DNA of 64,000 bases from Candidatus Desulfofervidus auxilii (GCF_001577525.1 NZ_CP013015.1:388632-452631), one strand, 5' to 3'; shown: positions 1 through 8,127, numbered from the stretch's first letter. Numbers and translations: made by a program. Notes: a model not told the origin generated them from the sequence alone.

Positions 1-567
1 ATCATAGAACTCTTTACTGGTCACTATTACTATGCATTTAGAAAAGCGGCACAATTTGTTAAAAATAATTTTGGAACTGAAATAGTGCCTAAAGCTGATA
101 TAGTAATTTCTAATGCTTATCCTTTAGATACTTCAGGTATTGTTATTGGAAAAAGTTTATGGCCATTTCGTTATTATAAAAATTCAAATGTTAAAATCAT
201 TATAGCAGCACTTTGTGAAGGATTTGGTACGCGTTACTTTGCTTGTATATCCACAAAGGAAAAATTTCTCTATTATCTTAAAAAAATAACAATGGCATCT
301 TATCTTAGGAATAAATGGAAAGAATACAAAACTTTACAAAAAATTATTTCTAATCCTGATTTTAAATGGAAATTAAATTATGTTATTTTTGTGCCTTTCA
401 TTCAAAATAAAGTAAAATTAAAAAAAGTATGGAATAATAAATTCATATTTTATTCCTGGGATAACCTATTAAAAGAACTTAAATCTAAATTTTCACAAAA
501 ACAAGTTGTTAAAGTAGTAGTTTATCCATGTTCTCCCTTACAATTCCCTCTTTTCTCAAACTTCTAA
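1..567 (+). CDS. LarA/DUF2088-like protein, C-terminal part (cut by window start)
   Basis: The frame is open to the first base, so the N-terminus lies outside the window; the GTG at 85 is only an internal candidate start. The visible 188 residues contain a KADIVISNAYPLD stretch, an AALCEGFGTRYF stretch and a VVVYPCSPLQ tail. These recall the C-terminal half of lactate-racemase-like (LarA, DUF2088) proteins, some of which bind a nickel-pincer cofactor, but no cofactor residues can be checked here. It is followed within 20 bases by a glycosyltransferase fragment in another frame, so the downstream border looks recombined. The family call is a similarity judgement and could be wrong. Confidence 0.45.
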   Translation: MIELFTGHYYYAFRKAAQFVKNNFGTEIVPKADIVISNAYPLDTSGIVIGKSLWPFRYYKNSNVKIIIAALCEGFGTRYFACISTKEKFLYYLKKITMASYLRNKWKEYKTLQKIISNPDFKWKLNYVIFVPFIQNKVKLKKVWNNKFIFYSWDNLLKELKSKFSQKQVVKVVVYPCSPLQFPLFSNF

Positions 568-581
568 ATGAAACATTTTGA

Positions 582-863
582 ATAAAAATATTCCTAATTG
601 AAGCCATGGCTAGCAAAGTGCCTGTTGTTTGTACTAATGTAGGAGGTATTCCTGAAGTAATTGAGGATGGTATAAATGGTTTCCTTGTTCCTGTTGCTAA
701 CTCAAGTACATTAGCTGAAAAAATAATATATCTTTTAAAAAACAAAACACTATCAAACAACTTTACCCTTTATGGCTACCACAAAATTAAACAGCGATTT
801 AGTTTACAATCCATGCTTGATAAATATGCAGAAATTTACTCAGACTTAATGACCATGAACTAA
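582..863 (+). pseudogene. C-terminal fragment of a GT4 glycosyltransferase
   Basis: The reading frame begins after a stop at 579-581 and translates at once as the donor-binding part of a family 4 glycosyltransferase: LIEAMASKVPVV, then GGIPEVIEDGINGFLVP, the usual EX7E region, and a C-terminal helix. The N-terminal Rossmann half and about 250 residues are missing. It abuts the end of the LarA-like gene, so it is best read as a remnant left by recombination. The ATG at 606 lies inside the conserved motif and is unlikely to be a functional start. Confidence 0.75.
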
Positions 864-965
864 GTACAAAGGACTAAGCCCAACGCAATCAACTCAACAA
901 ACACAACAAACATGTTAACGTGTCAACGTACTTACGTTCCAACGTTCTAACGTGTAAACGCGCAA
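859..965 (+). repeat. Short-unit repeat array A (octamer AACGTNNN type)
   Basis: The tract starts with ACTAAGC-like and CAACAAAC-like units and passes into about six octamers of the form AACGTNNN (for example AACGTTCT, AACGTGTA). It ends three bases before the ATG of the downstream epimerase gene and occupies its whole 5' leader, where no Shine-Dalgarno sequence is visible. Confidence 0.85.
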
Positions 966-967
966 AA

Positions 968-2293
968 ATGAAAATAGTTAGCGTTGTAGGTGCAAGGCCA
1001 AATTTCATGAAGGTAGCTCCAATTATCAGAGCCATTGAAAAGTATAATGAATCTTATTACCAGTCACCAATCACTAATCACTATTCACTAAACCCTATTC
1101 ACCACATCCTTGCCCACACAGGCCAGCACTATGATAACCACATGTCCGATGCCTTCTTTAAAGACCTAGGGCTTCCAAAGCCTGATATTTATTTAGGTAT
1201 AGGCTCAGCTTCTCACGCAGTTCAAACGGCCGAAATTATGAAACGATTTGAACAAATTTTATTAAAAGAAAAGCCAAATATAGTGATTGTAGTAGGTGAT
1301 GTAAACTCTACCCTTGCCTGTGCCCTCGTTGCCTCCAAAATCGAATATCCAACTTCTAACTTGCAACTTGTAACTTGCAACTTAAAGCAGCGGAAGCCGC
1401 TGATTGCCCACGTAGAAGCCGGCCTCCGTTCCTTTGACCGTTCTATGCCTGAAGAGATTAATCGCATATTAACCGACCATATTTCCGATTTTCTTTTTGT
1501 CACAGAACCTAGTGGAATAGAAAACCTTAAAAATGAAGGCTTTAAAAACTTTCTTGATTGCCAATCACTAACTACTAATCACCAATCACCAATTACCAAT
1601 TACCAACTGCCACTTGTAGCATATGTCGGCAACACCATGATAGATACTCTTCTCAAGCATCGCCAAAAAGCCCAAAAATCAGATATTCTTTATCGTCTCG
1701 GCCTAATAAAGGATTTTTCAACTGACAACGGTCAACCGACTACTGACTACTGTGTGTTAACGCTTCACCGCCCTTCAAATGTTGATAATAAAGAAACCTT
1801 CTTAAATATAATTGAAGCCCTAAAAGAAATTTCAAAACATATCCCTATCATATTTCCAGCCCATCCCCGCACTCAAACCCGTATCAAACAATTCAGACTT
1901 GAACAATATTTTAAAAGATTTTCAACTTCAAACTTGCAACTTGCAACTTGCAACTCTGGTATTTACTGCATAGAACCTCTCGGTTATCTTGACTTTCTTT
2001 GTCTTATGTCAAACGCAAAAATTGTCTTAACAGACTCTGGAGGCATTCAAGAAGAAACCACTATTTTAGGTATTCCCTGTGTAACCATTAGAAAAAATAC
2101 CGAACGCCCAATTACTGTAAAAATGGGCACAAATATTATTGCTGGAACTAAAAAAGAAAACATTGTCAATGCTACGTTTTCGCAACTCAATAAACGCAAT
2201 AACGCAACAAACCCAATCCCCCTTTGGGACGGCCAAGCCGCTAAACGCATCGTAAAAATTCTGGTAGAAAATTATCAACATTCTTACGTGTAA
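968..2293 (+). CDS. wecB: UDP-N-acetylglucosamine 2-epimerase carrying in-frame repeat-derived insertions
   Basis: This enzyme family interconverts UDP-GlcNAc and UDP-ManNAc in the cytoplasm to supply ManNAc-type sugars for surface glycans. The start at 968 is chosen because the protein then opens with the conserved MKIVSVVGARPNFMK; the upstream ATG at 920 is inside a repeat. Expected active-site motifs are present: VVGDVNST, HVEAGLRS, MPEEINR, LHRPSN and LTDSGGIQEE. At about 441 residues it is some 70 longer than the second epimerase of this window. The excess falls in about six places rich in S, T, N, Q and P, such as SPITNHY, TSNLQLVTCN and LTTNHQSPITNYQ. These are translations of the same heptamer-type repeats found between genes. 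The last codons and the stop lie in the next repeat array. Confidence 0.9.
   Translation: MKIVSVVGARPNFMKVAPIIRAIEKYNESYYQSPITNHYSLNPIHHILAHTGQHYDNHMSDAFFKDLGLPKPDIYLGIGSASHAVQTAEIMKRFEQILLKEKPNIVIVVGDVNSTLACALVASKIEYPTSNLQLVTCNLKQRKPLIAHVEAGLRSFDRSMPEEINRILTDHISDFLFVTEPSGIENLKNEGFKNFLDCQSLTTNHQSPITNYQLPLVAYVGNTMIDTLLKHRQKAQKSDILYRLGLIKDFSTDNGQPTTDYCVLTLHRPSNVDNKETFLNIIEALKEISKHIPIIFPAHPRTQTRIKQFRLEQYFKRFSTSNLQLATCNSGIYCIEPLGYLDFLCLMSNAKIVLTDSGGIQEETTILGIPCVTIRKNTERPITVKMGTNIIAGTKKENIVNATFSQLNKRNNATNPIPLWDGQAAKRIVKILVENYQHSYV
1055..2212 (+). repeat. Heptamer-type repeat segments inside the epimerase coding sequence
   Basis: Repeat-like tracts lie at about 1055-1104 (CCAATCA/CTAATCA units), 1345-1398 (AACTTGC/AACTTGT units), 1555-1610 (CTAATCA/CCAATCA/CCAATTA units), 1718-1752 (CAACTGA/CGGTCAA-like), 1920-1956 (AACTTGC units) and 2180-2212 (AACGCAAC-like). 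All keep the reading frame. Borders are approximate and were judged by comparison with the repeat-free epimerase at 12615-13730. Confidence 0.8.
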
Positions 2294-2382
2294 ACGTTCA
2301 AACGTGCTGACGTGCAAACGTGTAAACTTGCAAACTTTCTAACTTGCTAACTTGTAACTTTATATTAAAAAACGTTTTAACG
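2284..2382 (+). repeat. Short-unit repeat array B
   Basis: Octamers of the AACGTNNN type (AACGTTCA, AACGTGCT, AACGTGTA) are followed by AACTTGC/AACTTTCT units, then one more octamer pair just before the next gene. The array overlaps the last codons and stop codon of the epimerase gene and ends eight bases before the ATG at 2390. Confidence 0.85.
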
Positions 2383-2389
2383 TAAAATC

Positions 2390-3664
2390 ATGAAAAAAAT
2401 CCTCATAATTTCTTACTACTATCCACCTCTAAATGATGTAGGGGGATTGCGGGCACTTGCCTTTTCAAAATACCTGCCTGAATTTGGCTGGCAGCCTTAT
2501 GTACTTTCTGTAAAAAATCCAGATAAAGGCTGGTGCACTTTAGGAAATAGCAAACCACCTGATAGAGTAAAAGTATATTATACTTGGTCACTTATTAATC
2601 TAACACGGGCTACAGGCAAACTGAATGGTCTTTTGGCTAAAATTTTACATCCTTTTGGTATAAATTTAAACAAACCACTTATAAGAGACCTTTTTTGTAT
2701 TCCTGACCAATTTATCGGTTGGATTCCATTAACTTTTATTAAAGCCCTAAATTTAATAAGAAAGAATAATATTGACATAATCTACGTCTCATGTAAACCA
2801 TTCAGTTCTGCCATTATTGGAGCTTTACTTAAATATGTAACAAAAAAGCCTTTAGTGCTAGATTTTCGAGATCCTGTTTCTCCCTTATTTTCACGCCATG
2901 ATGGTTGTTACAAACATTTACCAACCTTTCAATTGACAAAAAGGATGGAAGAAATAATCCTCCAAAACACAGATAAATTTATTGTAGTAACAAAAGAAAC
3001 AAAGGAATTATATCTATCCAATTTCCCAGTTCTGAATAACAAAATACATGTAATCTATAATGGTTTCATGGAAGAATATTTTTCTTTAAATCCTGAGCCT
3101 TTTGAAAAATTTACTATTGTTTATAGTGGAAATTTTTATGCTGGAATAATTCCACCAGACCCATTTTTTAAAGCACTTCAAGTAATTATTAATGAAAATA
3201 ATTCTTTAAAAGATGAAATTCAATTTCTATACGTTGGTAAAAATGCTGATTGGCTAAAAACAATGGTAAAAAAATATAATCTTCATGATGTTGTAAAAGT
3301 AACAGGTTATGTCTCTCGCCCAAAATCCATAGAATATATCTTTAAATCCTCAATATTACTTTTAAGGATAGTCCCAGCCATGATTAGCACAAAGCTTTTT
3401 GAAGGCCTAGCTGCGGGTTTACCTATTTTAGCCCTTATAAACAAAGGAGAAGTAGAACAAATTATAAAAACATATTCAAAAACTCCATATTATATAGTTA
3501 AGCCAGATGATATTTTAGGTATTGCACAAGCCATAAAAGATGCCTATAAAAAATGGCAAAATGGGAAATTAGAAAAAAAGAAAAACCCTGCATTTTACCG
3601 TGACTTTAGCAAAAAAAATTTAACTGCCAAATTTGTTGAAATTTTAAACAAACTTTCAGGATAG
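2390..3664 (+). CDS. Glycosyltransferase, GT4-like
   Basis: A 424-residue GT-B-fold glycosyltransferase, probably cytoplasmic and acting on a lipid-linked glycan intermediate. The N-terminus MKKILIISYYYPPLNDVGG has the glycine-rich acceptor loop usual for this family. The C-terminal half has IVYSGNFYAG, FLYVGKNADWLKTM and STKLFEGLAAGLPI, the last being the donor-binding region with the conserved Glu. The internal DFRDPVSP stretch is typical of sugar transferases from exopolysaccharide loci. Donor and acceptor cannot be read from sequence. It stands between a repeat array and the methyltransferase gene in the same direction. Confidence 0.85.
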   Translation: MKKILIISYYYPPLNDVGGLRALAFSKYLPEFGWQPYVLSVKNPDKGWCTLGNSKPPDRVKVYYTWSLINLTRATGKLNGLLAKILHPFGINLNKPLIRDLFCIPDQFIGWIPLTFIKALNLIRKNNIDIIYVSCKPFSSAIIGALLKYVTKKPLVLDFRDPVSPLFSRHDGCYKHLPTFQLTKRMEEIILQNTDKFIVVTKETKELYLSNFPVLNNKIHVIYNGFMEEYFSLNPEPFEKFTIVYSGNFYAGIIPPDPFFKALQVIINENNSLKDEIQFLYVGKNADWLKTMVKKYNLHDVVKVTGYVSRPKSIEYIFKSSILLLRIVPAMISTKLFEGLAAGLPILALINKGEVEQIIKTYSKTPYYIVKPDDILGIAQAIKDAYKKWQNGKLEKKKNPAFYRDFSKKNLTAKFVEILNKLSG

Positions 3665-3691
3665 CTCAAACTCTGCTGGATTTTAAAGTAT

Positions 3692-4294
3692 ATGAAACTT
3701 TCTCATAAAGAAATAACCCGAATTAAAGAAACATTAGAAATGATACCTTCAGATGTGGTTTCAATTCTTGAAGTTGGATGTGGGGATGGCCGAATTACTA
3801 ATTCTATTTGCCACAAACATAAACTAACTGGCATTGATATAGACAAAGAAAGAATTAAATCATTTCGAGGGATAAAAATAATCGCAGATGCTTGCTGCCT
3901 ACCATTCAGAGATTCTCATTTTGATTTAGTCCTAGCTGCGGAAATTCTTGAACATCTTCCTGAGCACATATTCTACAAAACAGTTTGTGAAATAAATAGA
4001 GTTGCCAAAAGATATATTTTAGTTACAGTTCCTTACAAAGAAATACTTCCAGCCCAATGGCTTAAATGTTCTAAATGTGGACATATATTTCATGCATGGG
4101 GACATTTAAGAAAATTTGATTTGCGAATGCTAAAAAACTTATTTGAACATACATATTTAATGAAAAAAAATTTTTACTCCAAAAAAGCAAAAATTCCTTC
4201 TTTATTATATGTAATTGCTAAAAAAATCGGAAATGTATGGGAATCATATTCTACAAATCCTGCTAGATGTCCTAAATGTGGTGCTAACCGTTAA
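3692..4294 (+). CDS. SAM-dependent methyltransferase, probably C-terminally frameshifted
   Basis: A class I methyltransferase (Methyltransf_11-like) with SAM-binding motif LEVGCGDGRI near residue 27, the acidic motif TGIDIDKERI, and post-motif AAEILEHLPEH. The second half has two cysteine pairs, CSKCGHIFHAWGH and CPKCGANR, which could bind zinc. The protein stops at 4294. Downstream, other frames continue plausibly with GWILIRLIWQFGKVCP and then KKPIWIGCLYRR, ending at a TAA at 4415-4417, two bases before a flippase-type ATG. So the gene probably once ran to 4417 and now carries frameshifts in an A/T run near 4294 and in the A8 run near 4366. The truncated protein keeps its catalytic core. 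Confidence 0.75.
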   Translation: MKLSHKEITRIKETLEMIPSDVVSILEVGCGDGRITNSICHKHKLTGIDIDKERIKSFRGIKIIADACCLPFRDSHFDLVLAAEILEHLPEHIFYKTVCEINRVAKRYILVTVPYKEILPAQWLKCSKCGHIFHAWGHLRKFDLRMLKNLFEHTYLMKKNFYSKKAKIPSLLYVIAKKIGNVWESYSTNPARCPKCGANR

Positions 4295-4310
4295 ATAATA
4301 AAGGCAATAT

Positions 4311-4466
4311 TTTAGGTTGGATTTTAATTAGACTTATCTGGCAATTTGGAAAAGTCTGCCCCTCAAAAAAAACCAATCTGGATTGGATGCCTATATCGAA
4401 GAATGGATACGAATTAAAAATGGATTTATTAAAAGAAAAAACTATCAAAGGTATCTTTTGGGTAGG
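4311..4466 (+). repeat. Duplicated methyltransferase-flippase junction, copy 1
   Basis: About 156 bases that recur, with few changes and a 2-base length difference, at 6379-6532. The segment holds the 3' end of the methyltransferase gene and the first codons of a Wzx-type flippase. The pair flanks the asparagine-synthase-like gene as direct repeats. Copy 1 is itself bordered by a 13-base direct repeat, GGCAATATTTTAG, at 4303-4315 and 4465-4477. Confidence 0.85.
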
Positions 4467-4536
4467 CAATATTTTAGCTGTTGATGTAGGAATGAAGGAA
4501 GAAGTAGATATAGCTCTACTACTATTGGGAAGATAA
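4420..4536 (+). pseudogene. 5' remnant of a Wzx-type flippase gene
   Basis: A 38-residue reading frame starting MDLLKEKTIKGIFWVG, nearly the same as the first residues of the full flippase at 6486 (MDSLREKTIKGIFWVG). It departs after 16 residues into unrelated sequence and a stop. It is the truncated copy made when the junction was duplicated. Confidence 0.8.
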
Positions 4537-4616
4537 TTAATACTTTCACTGAAAGAGCTTACATCTTGAAAGTACAACAGGTGTATATAAAAAAACAGAG
4601 GAGGTAAAAAGAACTT

Positions 4617-6374
4617 ATGTCGATATTAGCAGGTGTTGTAACTAGGTATAAAGGTGTGCAACTTATAGATGCTCTTTGTGAATCCATTAAACGGACGATT
4701 TCACGGTTTCCAGATGATAAGGTTATAGAATACCGAGATTCCCGGGCGCTGTTAACTAAAATAGACATTGGTGCATATAACTCTCCAGGGTTTTTAGTGG
4801 GAAAGACGGGGTCGGTTTCTATGCTTGCAGGTGAGCCATTACTCAATATTAATAATGAAGAAAATATCCACACTCGCTGGAGCGATTTACAAATTCTTCA
4901 ACGGTATTGGGATGAGGAAAAATGGGACATCGGAGCGGCCACATGCGGTGTATTTTGCGCTGTACATTACGAGCCCGCAAAAGGCCGAATTTCCTTGATC
5001 ACCGACAGGCTTGGGATTCGCCCTCTGTACTATTGGATAGGGGAACAATATATAGTTTTTGCAACTGCTTTGCGTATATTAGAAGAGATTCCCATAATTC
5101 CAAAATGTATGGACCTAAGGGCAGTTACTGAGATTGCGTCTTTCGGCTTTCCGCTCAGCAATCGAACTCCTTACTGGAATATTTTTGTTCTGAAAGCAGC
5201 CGAAATCGTTCAGATCGATGAAAAAGGCGTATATAAGCGCCAATATTGGCGCTGGGATCAGCTTCAGCAATTAAATCTTTCCGAGAGTGATCTGTTAACT
5301 GAGGCTTACACACGTTTCGTTAAAGCAGTAAAACGTAGACTTCGAACAGACAAAACCACAGTCGCATTTCTAAGCGGCGGTCTTGACTCTCGATGTGTTG
5401 TCAGCATTCTACGTGATAAGAATGTAACTGTACACACCTTCAACTTCGCGCTGCCTAGAACACAAGATCATGTCTTTGCGGCTGAATTTGCAAAAAAAGT
5501 AAAGACTATACATACCCATGTGCCAATAAATCCTGGAAGTTGTGATGTACCAGGCTATGCCAAAACACTATCTTATGCATGGAGCACTTCCAAGTATAGA
5601 AATGCATATCCCCCGGAGCGACCAAGGTTAGTGTGGTCTGGTGAAGGCGGAAGCGTCGCGATAGGTCATGTTTATCTTAATAGAGAAATGTGTAAATTGC
5701 TTCAATCTGGTAAAGACGATCTTGCAATCGACATGTATCTTAACAAGCAGTACATAGGAGTACCTCTCAAGCTATTTAGCCCTAATATCGTCCATAGAAT
5801 TGCTATGATCCCAAAACAAGGGATAGTAGAAGAGTTAAATGACATTCATTGTGAGGATCGGTGCCGTGGCTTTCACCTATTTTTGATGTTAAACGATCAG
5901 CGTCGACATCTTAGCAATCACTTTGAAGGGATCGATCTTCACAGAACAGAATTTCACTTACCTTTCTTTGATGGACATCTTCTGGAGTTAATCCTTGCGA
6001 GCCCAATTGATCTCTTTTTGGAACACCGCTTTTACCATAAATGGCTATATTGCTTTCCGAGTGCCGTTACAGCAGTTCCCTGGCAAACTTATCCAGGCCA
6101 TGCGAAGTGCCCTCTTCCGATCCCGAACAACTTGGCTTACCAGTGGGGAAAGGAGAGCACACACACACAGAGGCGCCGTAATCGCTCGCTCGTTCATGAA
6201 ACAGTTAGCTGGTTAAGGGCTGATGATTTCTCACATAAAATAATAAGGAAAGAACGTCTGTGGCTTGCAACATTGCTCACTTGGATGGGTTTACGGGATT
6301 ATGGCTATGTCATGAAGAAAGCTAGAATTTTCTACAAATATTGGAAGCGCTGCAATGGAAATTATATCCTTTAA
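4617..6374 (+). CDS. Asparagine synthase-family protein lacking the N-terminal glutaminase cysteine
   Basis: 585 residues in the AsnB / beta-lactam-synthetase superfamily: an N-terminal Ntn-like domain (GVFCAVHYEP, TDRLGIRPLYY) and a C-terminal ATP-pyrophosphatase domain with PP-loop SGGLDSR at residues 253-259. The protein begins MSILAG, so Cys2, the glutaminase nucleophile of true AsnB, is absent. It may use free ammonia or another amine, or join two substrates as in beta-lactam synthetases; this is inference. The start is supported by GAGGAGGT 12 bases upstream of the ATG. Base composition is richer in G+C than its neighbours, and the gene sits between two direct copies of a methyltransferase-flippase junction, which suggests acquisition as a cassette. 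It differs clearly from the canonical AsnB at 14990. Confidence 0.75.
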   Translation: MSILAGVVTRYKGVQLIDALCESIKRTISRFPDDKVIEYRDSRALLTKIDIGAYNSPGFLVGKTGSVSMLAGEPLLNINNEENIHTRWSDLQILQRYWDEEKWDIGAATCGVFCAVHYEPAKGRISLITDRLGIRPLYYWIGEQYIVFATALRILEEIPIIPKCMDLRAVTEIASFGFPLSNRTPYWNIFVLKAAEIVQIDEKGVYKRQYWRWDQLQQLNLSESDLLTEAYTRFVKAVKRRLRTDKTTVAFLSGGLDSRCVVSILRDKNVTVHTFNFALPRTQDHVFAAEFAKKVKTIHTHVPINPGSCDVPGYAKTLSYAWSTSKYRNAYPPERPRLVWSGEGGSVAIGHVYLNREMCKLLQSGKDDLAIDMYLNKQYIGVPLKLFSPNIVHRIAMIPKQGIVEELNDIHCEDRCRGFHLFLMLNDQRRHLSNHFEGIDLHRTEFHLPFFDGHLLELILASPIDLFLEHRFYHKWLYCFPSAVTAVPWQTYPGHAKCPLPIPNNLAYQWGKESTHTQRRRNRSLVHETVSWLRADDFSHKIIRKERLWLATLLTWMGLRDYGYVMKKARIFYKYWKRCNGNYIL

Positions 6375-6378
6375 CTTT

Positions 6379-6532
6379 TTTAGGTTGGATCTTAATCGAA
6401 CGTATCTGCGATTTGGAAAAGTCTGCCCCCTCAAAAAACCTATCTGGATTGGATGCCTATATCGAAGAATGGATACGAATTAAAAATGGATTCATTAAGA
6501 GAGAAAACCATCAAAGGAATCTTTTGGGTAGG
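6379..6532 (+). repeat. Duplicated methyltransferase-flippase junction, copy 2
   Basis: The second copy of the segment at 4311-4466. It contains only the last codons of the methyltransferase-type frame, ending KKPIWIGCLYRRMDTN with a TAA two bases before the flippase ATG at 6486. The intact flippase start lies in this copy. Confidence 0.85.
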
Positions 6533-7940
6533 TTCTACTCAATTTGTAGCTCAAGTAATATCTTGGGCAATCACAATTTTTGTAGCTAGGCTCTTGTCAC
6601 CTTCTGATTACGGTTTGATGGGAATGGCCATGATATTTATAGGTTTTGCCCAATTTTTAAATGAACTTGGAATCGGTACTGCTTTAATTCAGAAACAGAA
6701 TCTACAAAGGATTGAAATAGATAGCCTCTTTTGGCTTGTTGTCCTTAACAGTTTATTCCTTTATTCAATTACCTTTCTTTCAGCCCCCCTCATTGCTCAA
6801 TTCTTCAATGCGCCACGACTTATTTCGATCCTACGAGTCTTAGGGCTAAATTTTGTACTTGGGGCCTTAATAGCTATACCCTTTGCCCTTTTAACCAAAG
6901 AGCTCACATTTGACAAAAGATGTAGAGCAGAATTATTTTCTAATATCTTATCAAGTGTTACTGTTTTAATTCTTGCTCTGCTAAAATTTGGTGTATGGAG
7001 TTTGGTTTTCGGCTCATTAAGTAGAAATTTTTTGTTAATTCTTTTTTTAAACTATTATTCAAAATGGATACCAAAGCTTTGTTTCTCTATTAAGAAAGTT
7101 ATAGAACTCCTTAAATTTGGTGCAAATGTTACTGGTTCTCGCGTCTTTTGGTACTTATATTCAAATTCAGACTACTTCATAGTAGGTAAAGTCCTGGGTG
7201 AAAAAATATTAGGATTTTATTCCTTGGCATTCCAACTTTCTTCTATTCCAATTAACAAAATAGCTTCTATAATAAATCCTGTTGCTTTACCAACTTTTTC
7301 TAAATTACAAAATGAGGAAGAGGAGTTGAAAAGATATTTTTTAAAATTCACTAGAGGTGTTAGTTTTATTACCTTTCCAGCATTAATAGGATTGATGTTT
7401 ATAGCCGATGAGTTTGTTAACATAGTTTTAACAAAAAAATGGACACCTATAATTTTCCCATTAAGACTACTTTGCCTAGTTGGACTTATTAAATCCATGG
7501 CCTTTCTTATTCCTCCACTTTTAAATGCAAGAGGGAAAGCCTATTTAAACCTTCGGTATAGTCTTTTGTGTTTTTTAATATTACCACCTGCATTTTTAAT
7601 TGGTAGTAAATTTGGACTTAAAGGTGTTGTATTAGCATGGATAATAGGGTATCCGTTTGTAGCTAGCTATATTTTTTATTTAGGATTAAAAGAGATACAC
7701 TTGTCTTTATCAGAGTATATGAATAACATGATTCACATCATTATAAGCGTAATGGTAATGTTATTAGTTTTGTTAATCTTCAAACATACATGTGCACATA
7801 TTTTAAATAACTGGCTGAGACTTATCGGTTACATATTTTTGGGTGCCTTATCTTACTTATCTACTTTAAGTATATTCTTCCCAATTGTGAAGAAAGATAT
7901 TACTGCATTTCTTGTTTTTAAAACAAATATGCACCAATAG
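6486..7940 (+). CDS. Polysaccharide flippase, Wzx/WzxC-like (MOP superfamily)
   Basis: About 484 residues with 12 or more hydrophobic segments, typical of inner-membrane exporters that flip undecaprenyl-linked repeat units to the periplasm. Family features include an N-terminal TIKGIFWVGSTQF segment, FVARLLSPSDYGLMGMA, and FNELGIG-like and LGFYSLAFQLSSIP stretches. The ATG at 6486 is preferred over the in-frame ATG at 6453, because 6453 lies in the former methyltransferase tail and the truncated copy at 4420 starts at the matching position. Together with the ligase/polymerase at 8227 it indicates a Wzx/Wzy-dependent pathway. Confidence 0.88.
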   Translation: MDSLREKTIKGIFWVGSTQFVAQVISWAITIFVARLLSPSDYGLMGMAMIFIGFAQFLNELGIGTALIQKQNLQRIEIDSLFWLVVLNSLFLYSITFLSAPLIAQFFNAPRLISILRVLGLNFVLGALIAIPFALLTKELTFDKRCRAELFSNILSSVTVLILALLKFGVWSLVFGSLSRNFLLILFLNYYSKWIPKLCFSIKKVIELLKFGANVTGSRVFWYLYSNSDYFIVGKVLGEKILGFYSLAFQLSSIPINKIASIINPVALPTFSKLQNEEEELKRYFLKFTRGVSFITFPALIGLMFIADEFVNIVLTKKWTPIIFPLRLLCLVGLIKSMAFLIPPLLNARGKAYLNLRYSLLCFLILPPAFLIGSKFGLKGVVLAWIIGYPFVASYIFYLGLKEIHLSLSEYMNNMIHIIISVMVMLLVLLIFKHTCAHILNNWLRLIGYIFLGALSYLSTLSIFFPIVKKDITAFLVFKTNMHQ

Positions 7941-8056
7941 GCATAATTTAAAAGATTTAACTCAACTTTAACAGCAACCCCTCCCTGTCTACTGCAGGCA
8001 GAGGTAAAAAATGCCCAAATAAGACAATTTTGATTTTCAGGTGTCAAAGCTGGGTA

Positions 8057-8127
8057 TTAACGTGCAAAACGTTTTAACGTTCCAACGTTTTAACGTGTAA
8101 ACGTTTTAACGTCCTAACATGCTAACC
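8057..8127 (+). repeat. Short-unit repeat array C (octamers)
   Basis: About eight AACGTNNN units (AACGTGCA, AACGTTTT, AACGTTCC, AACGTGTA), directly followed by a glycosyltransferase family 2 remnant whose first codons begin in the last unit. A short CTAATTACTAGGCACTA heptamer-like tract at 8203-8225 precedes the next gene. Confidence 0.85.

Noticed and set aside
920-967. Epimerase start at the upstream ATG (920)
   Set aside because: This stretch is octamer repeat; family similarity begins exactly at the ATG at 968.
968-2293. Epimerase as a dead pseudogene
   Set aside because: The frame is open over its full length and all active-site motifs are kept; the extra blocks are in frame.
2047-2317. 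Minus-strand ORFs opposite the epimerase
   Set aside because: Shadow frames of a well-supported gene, no recognisable product.
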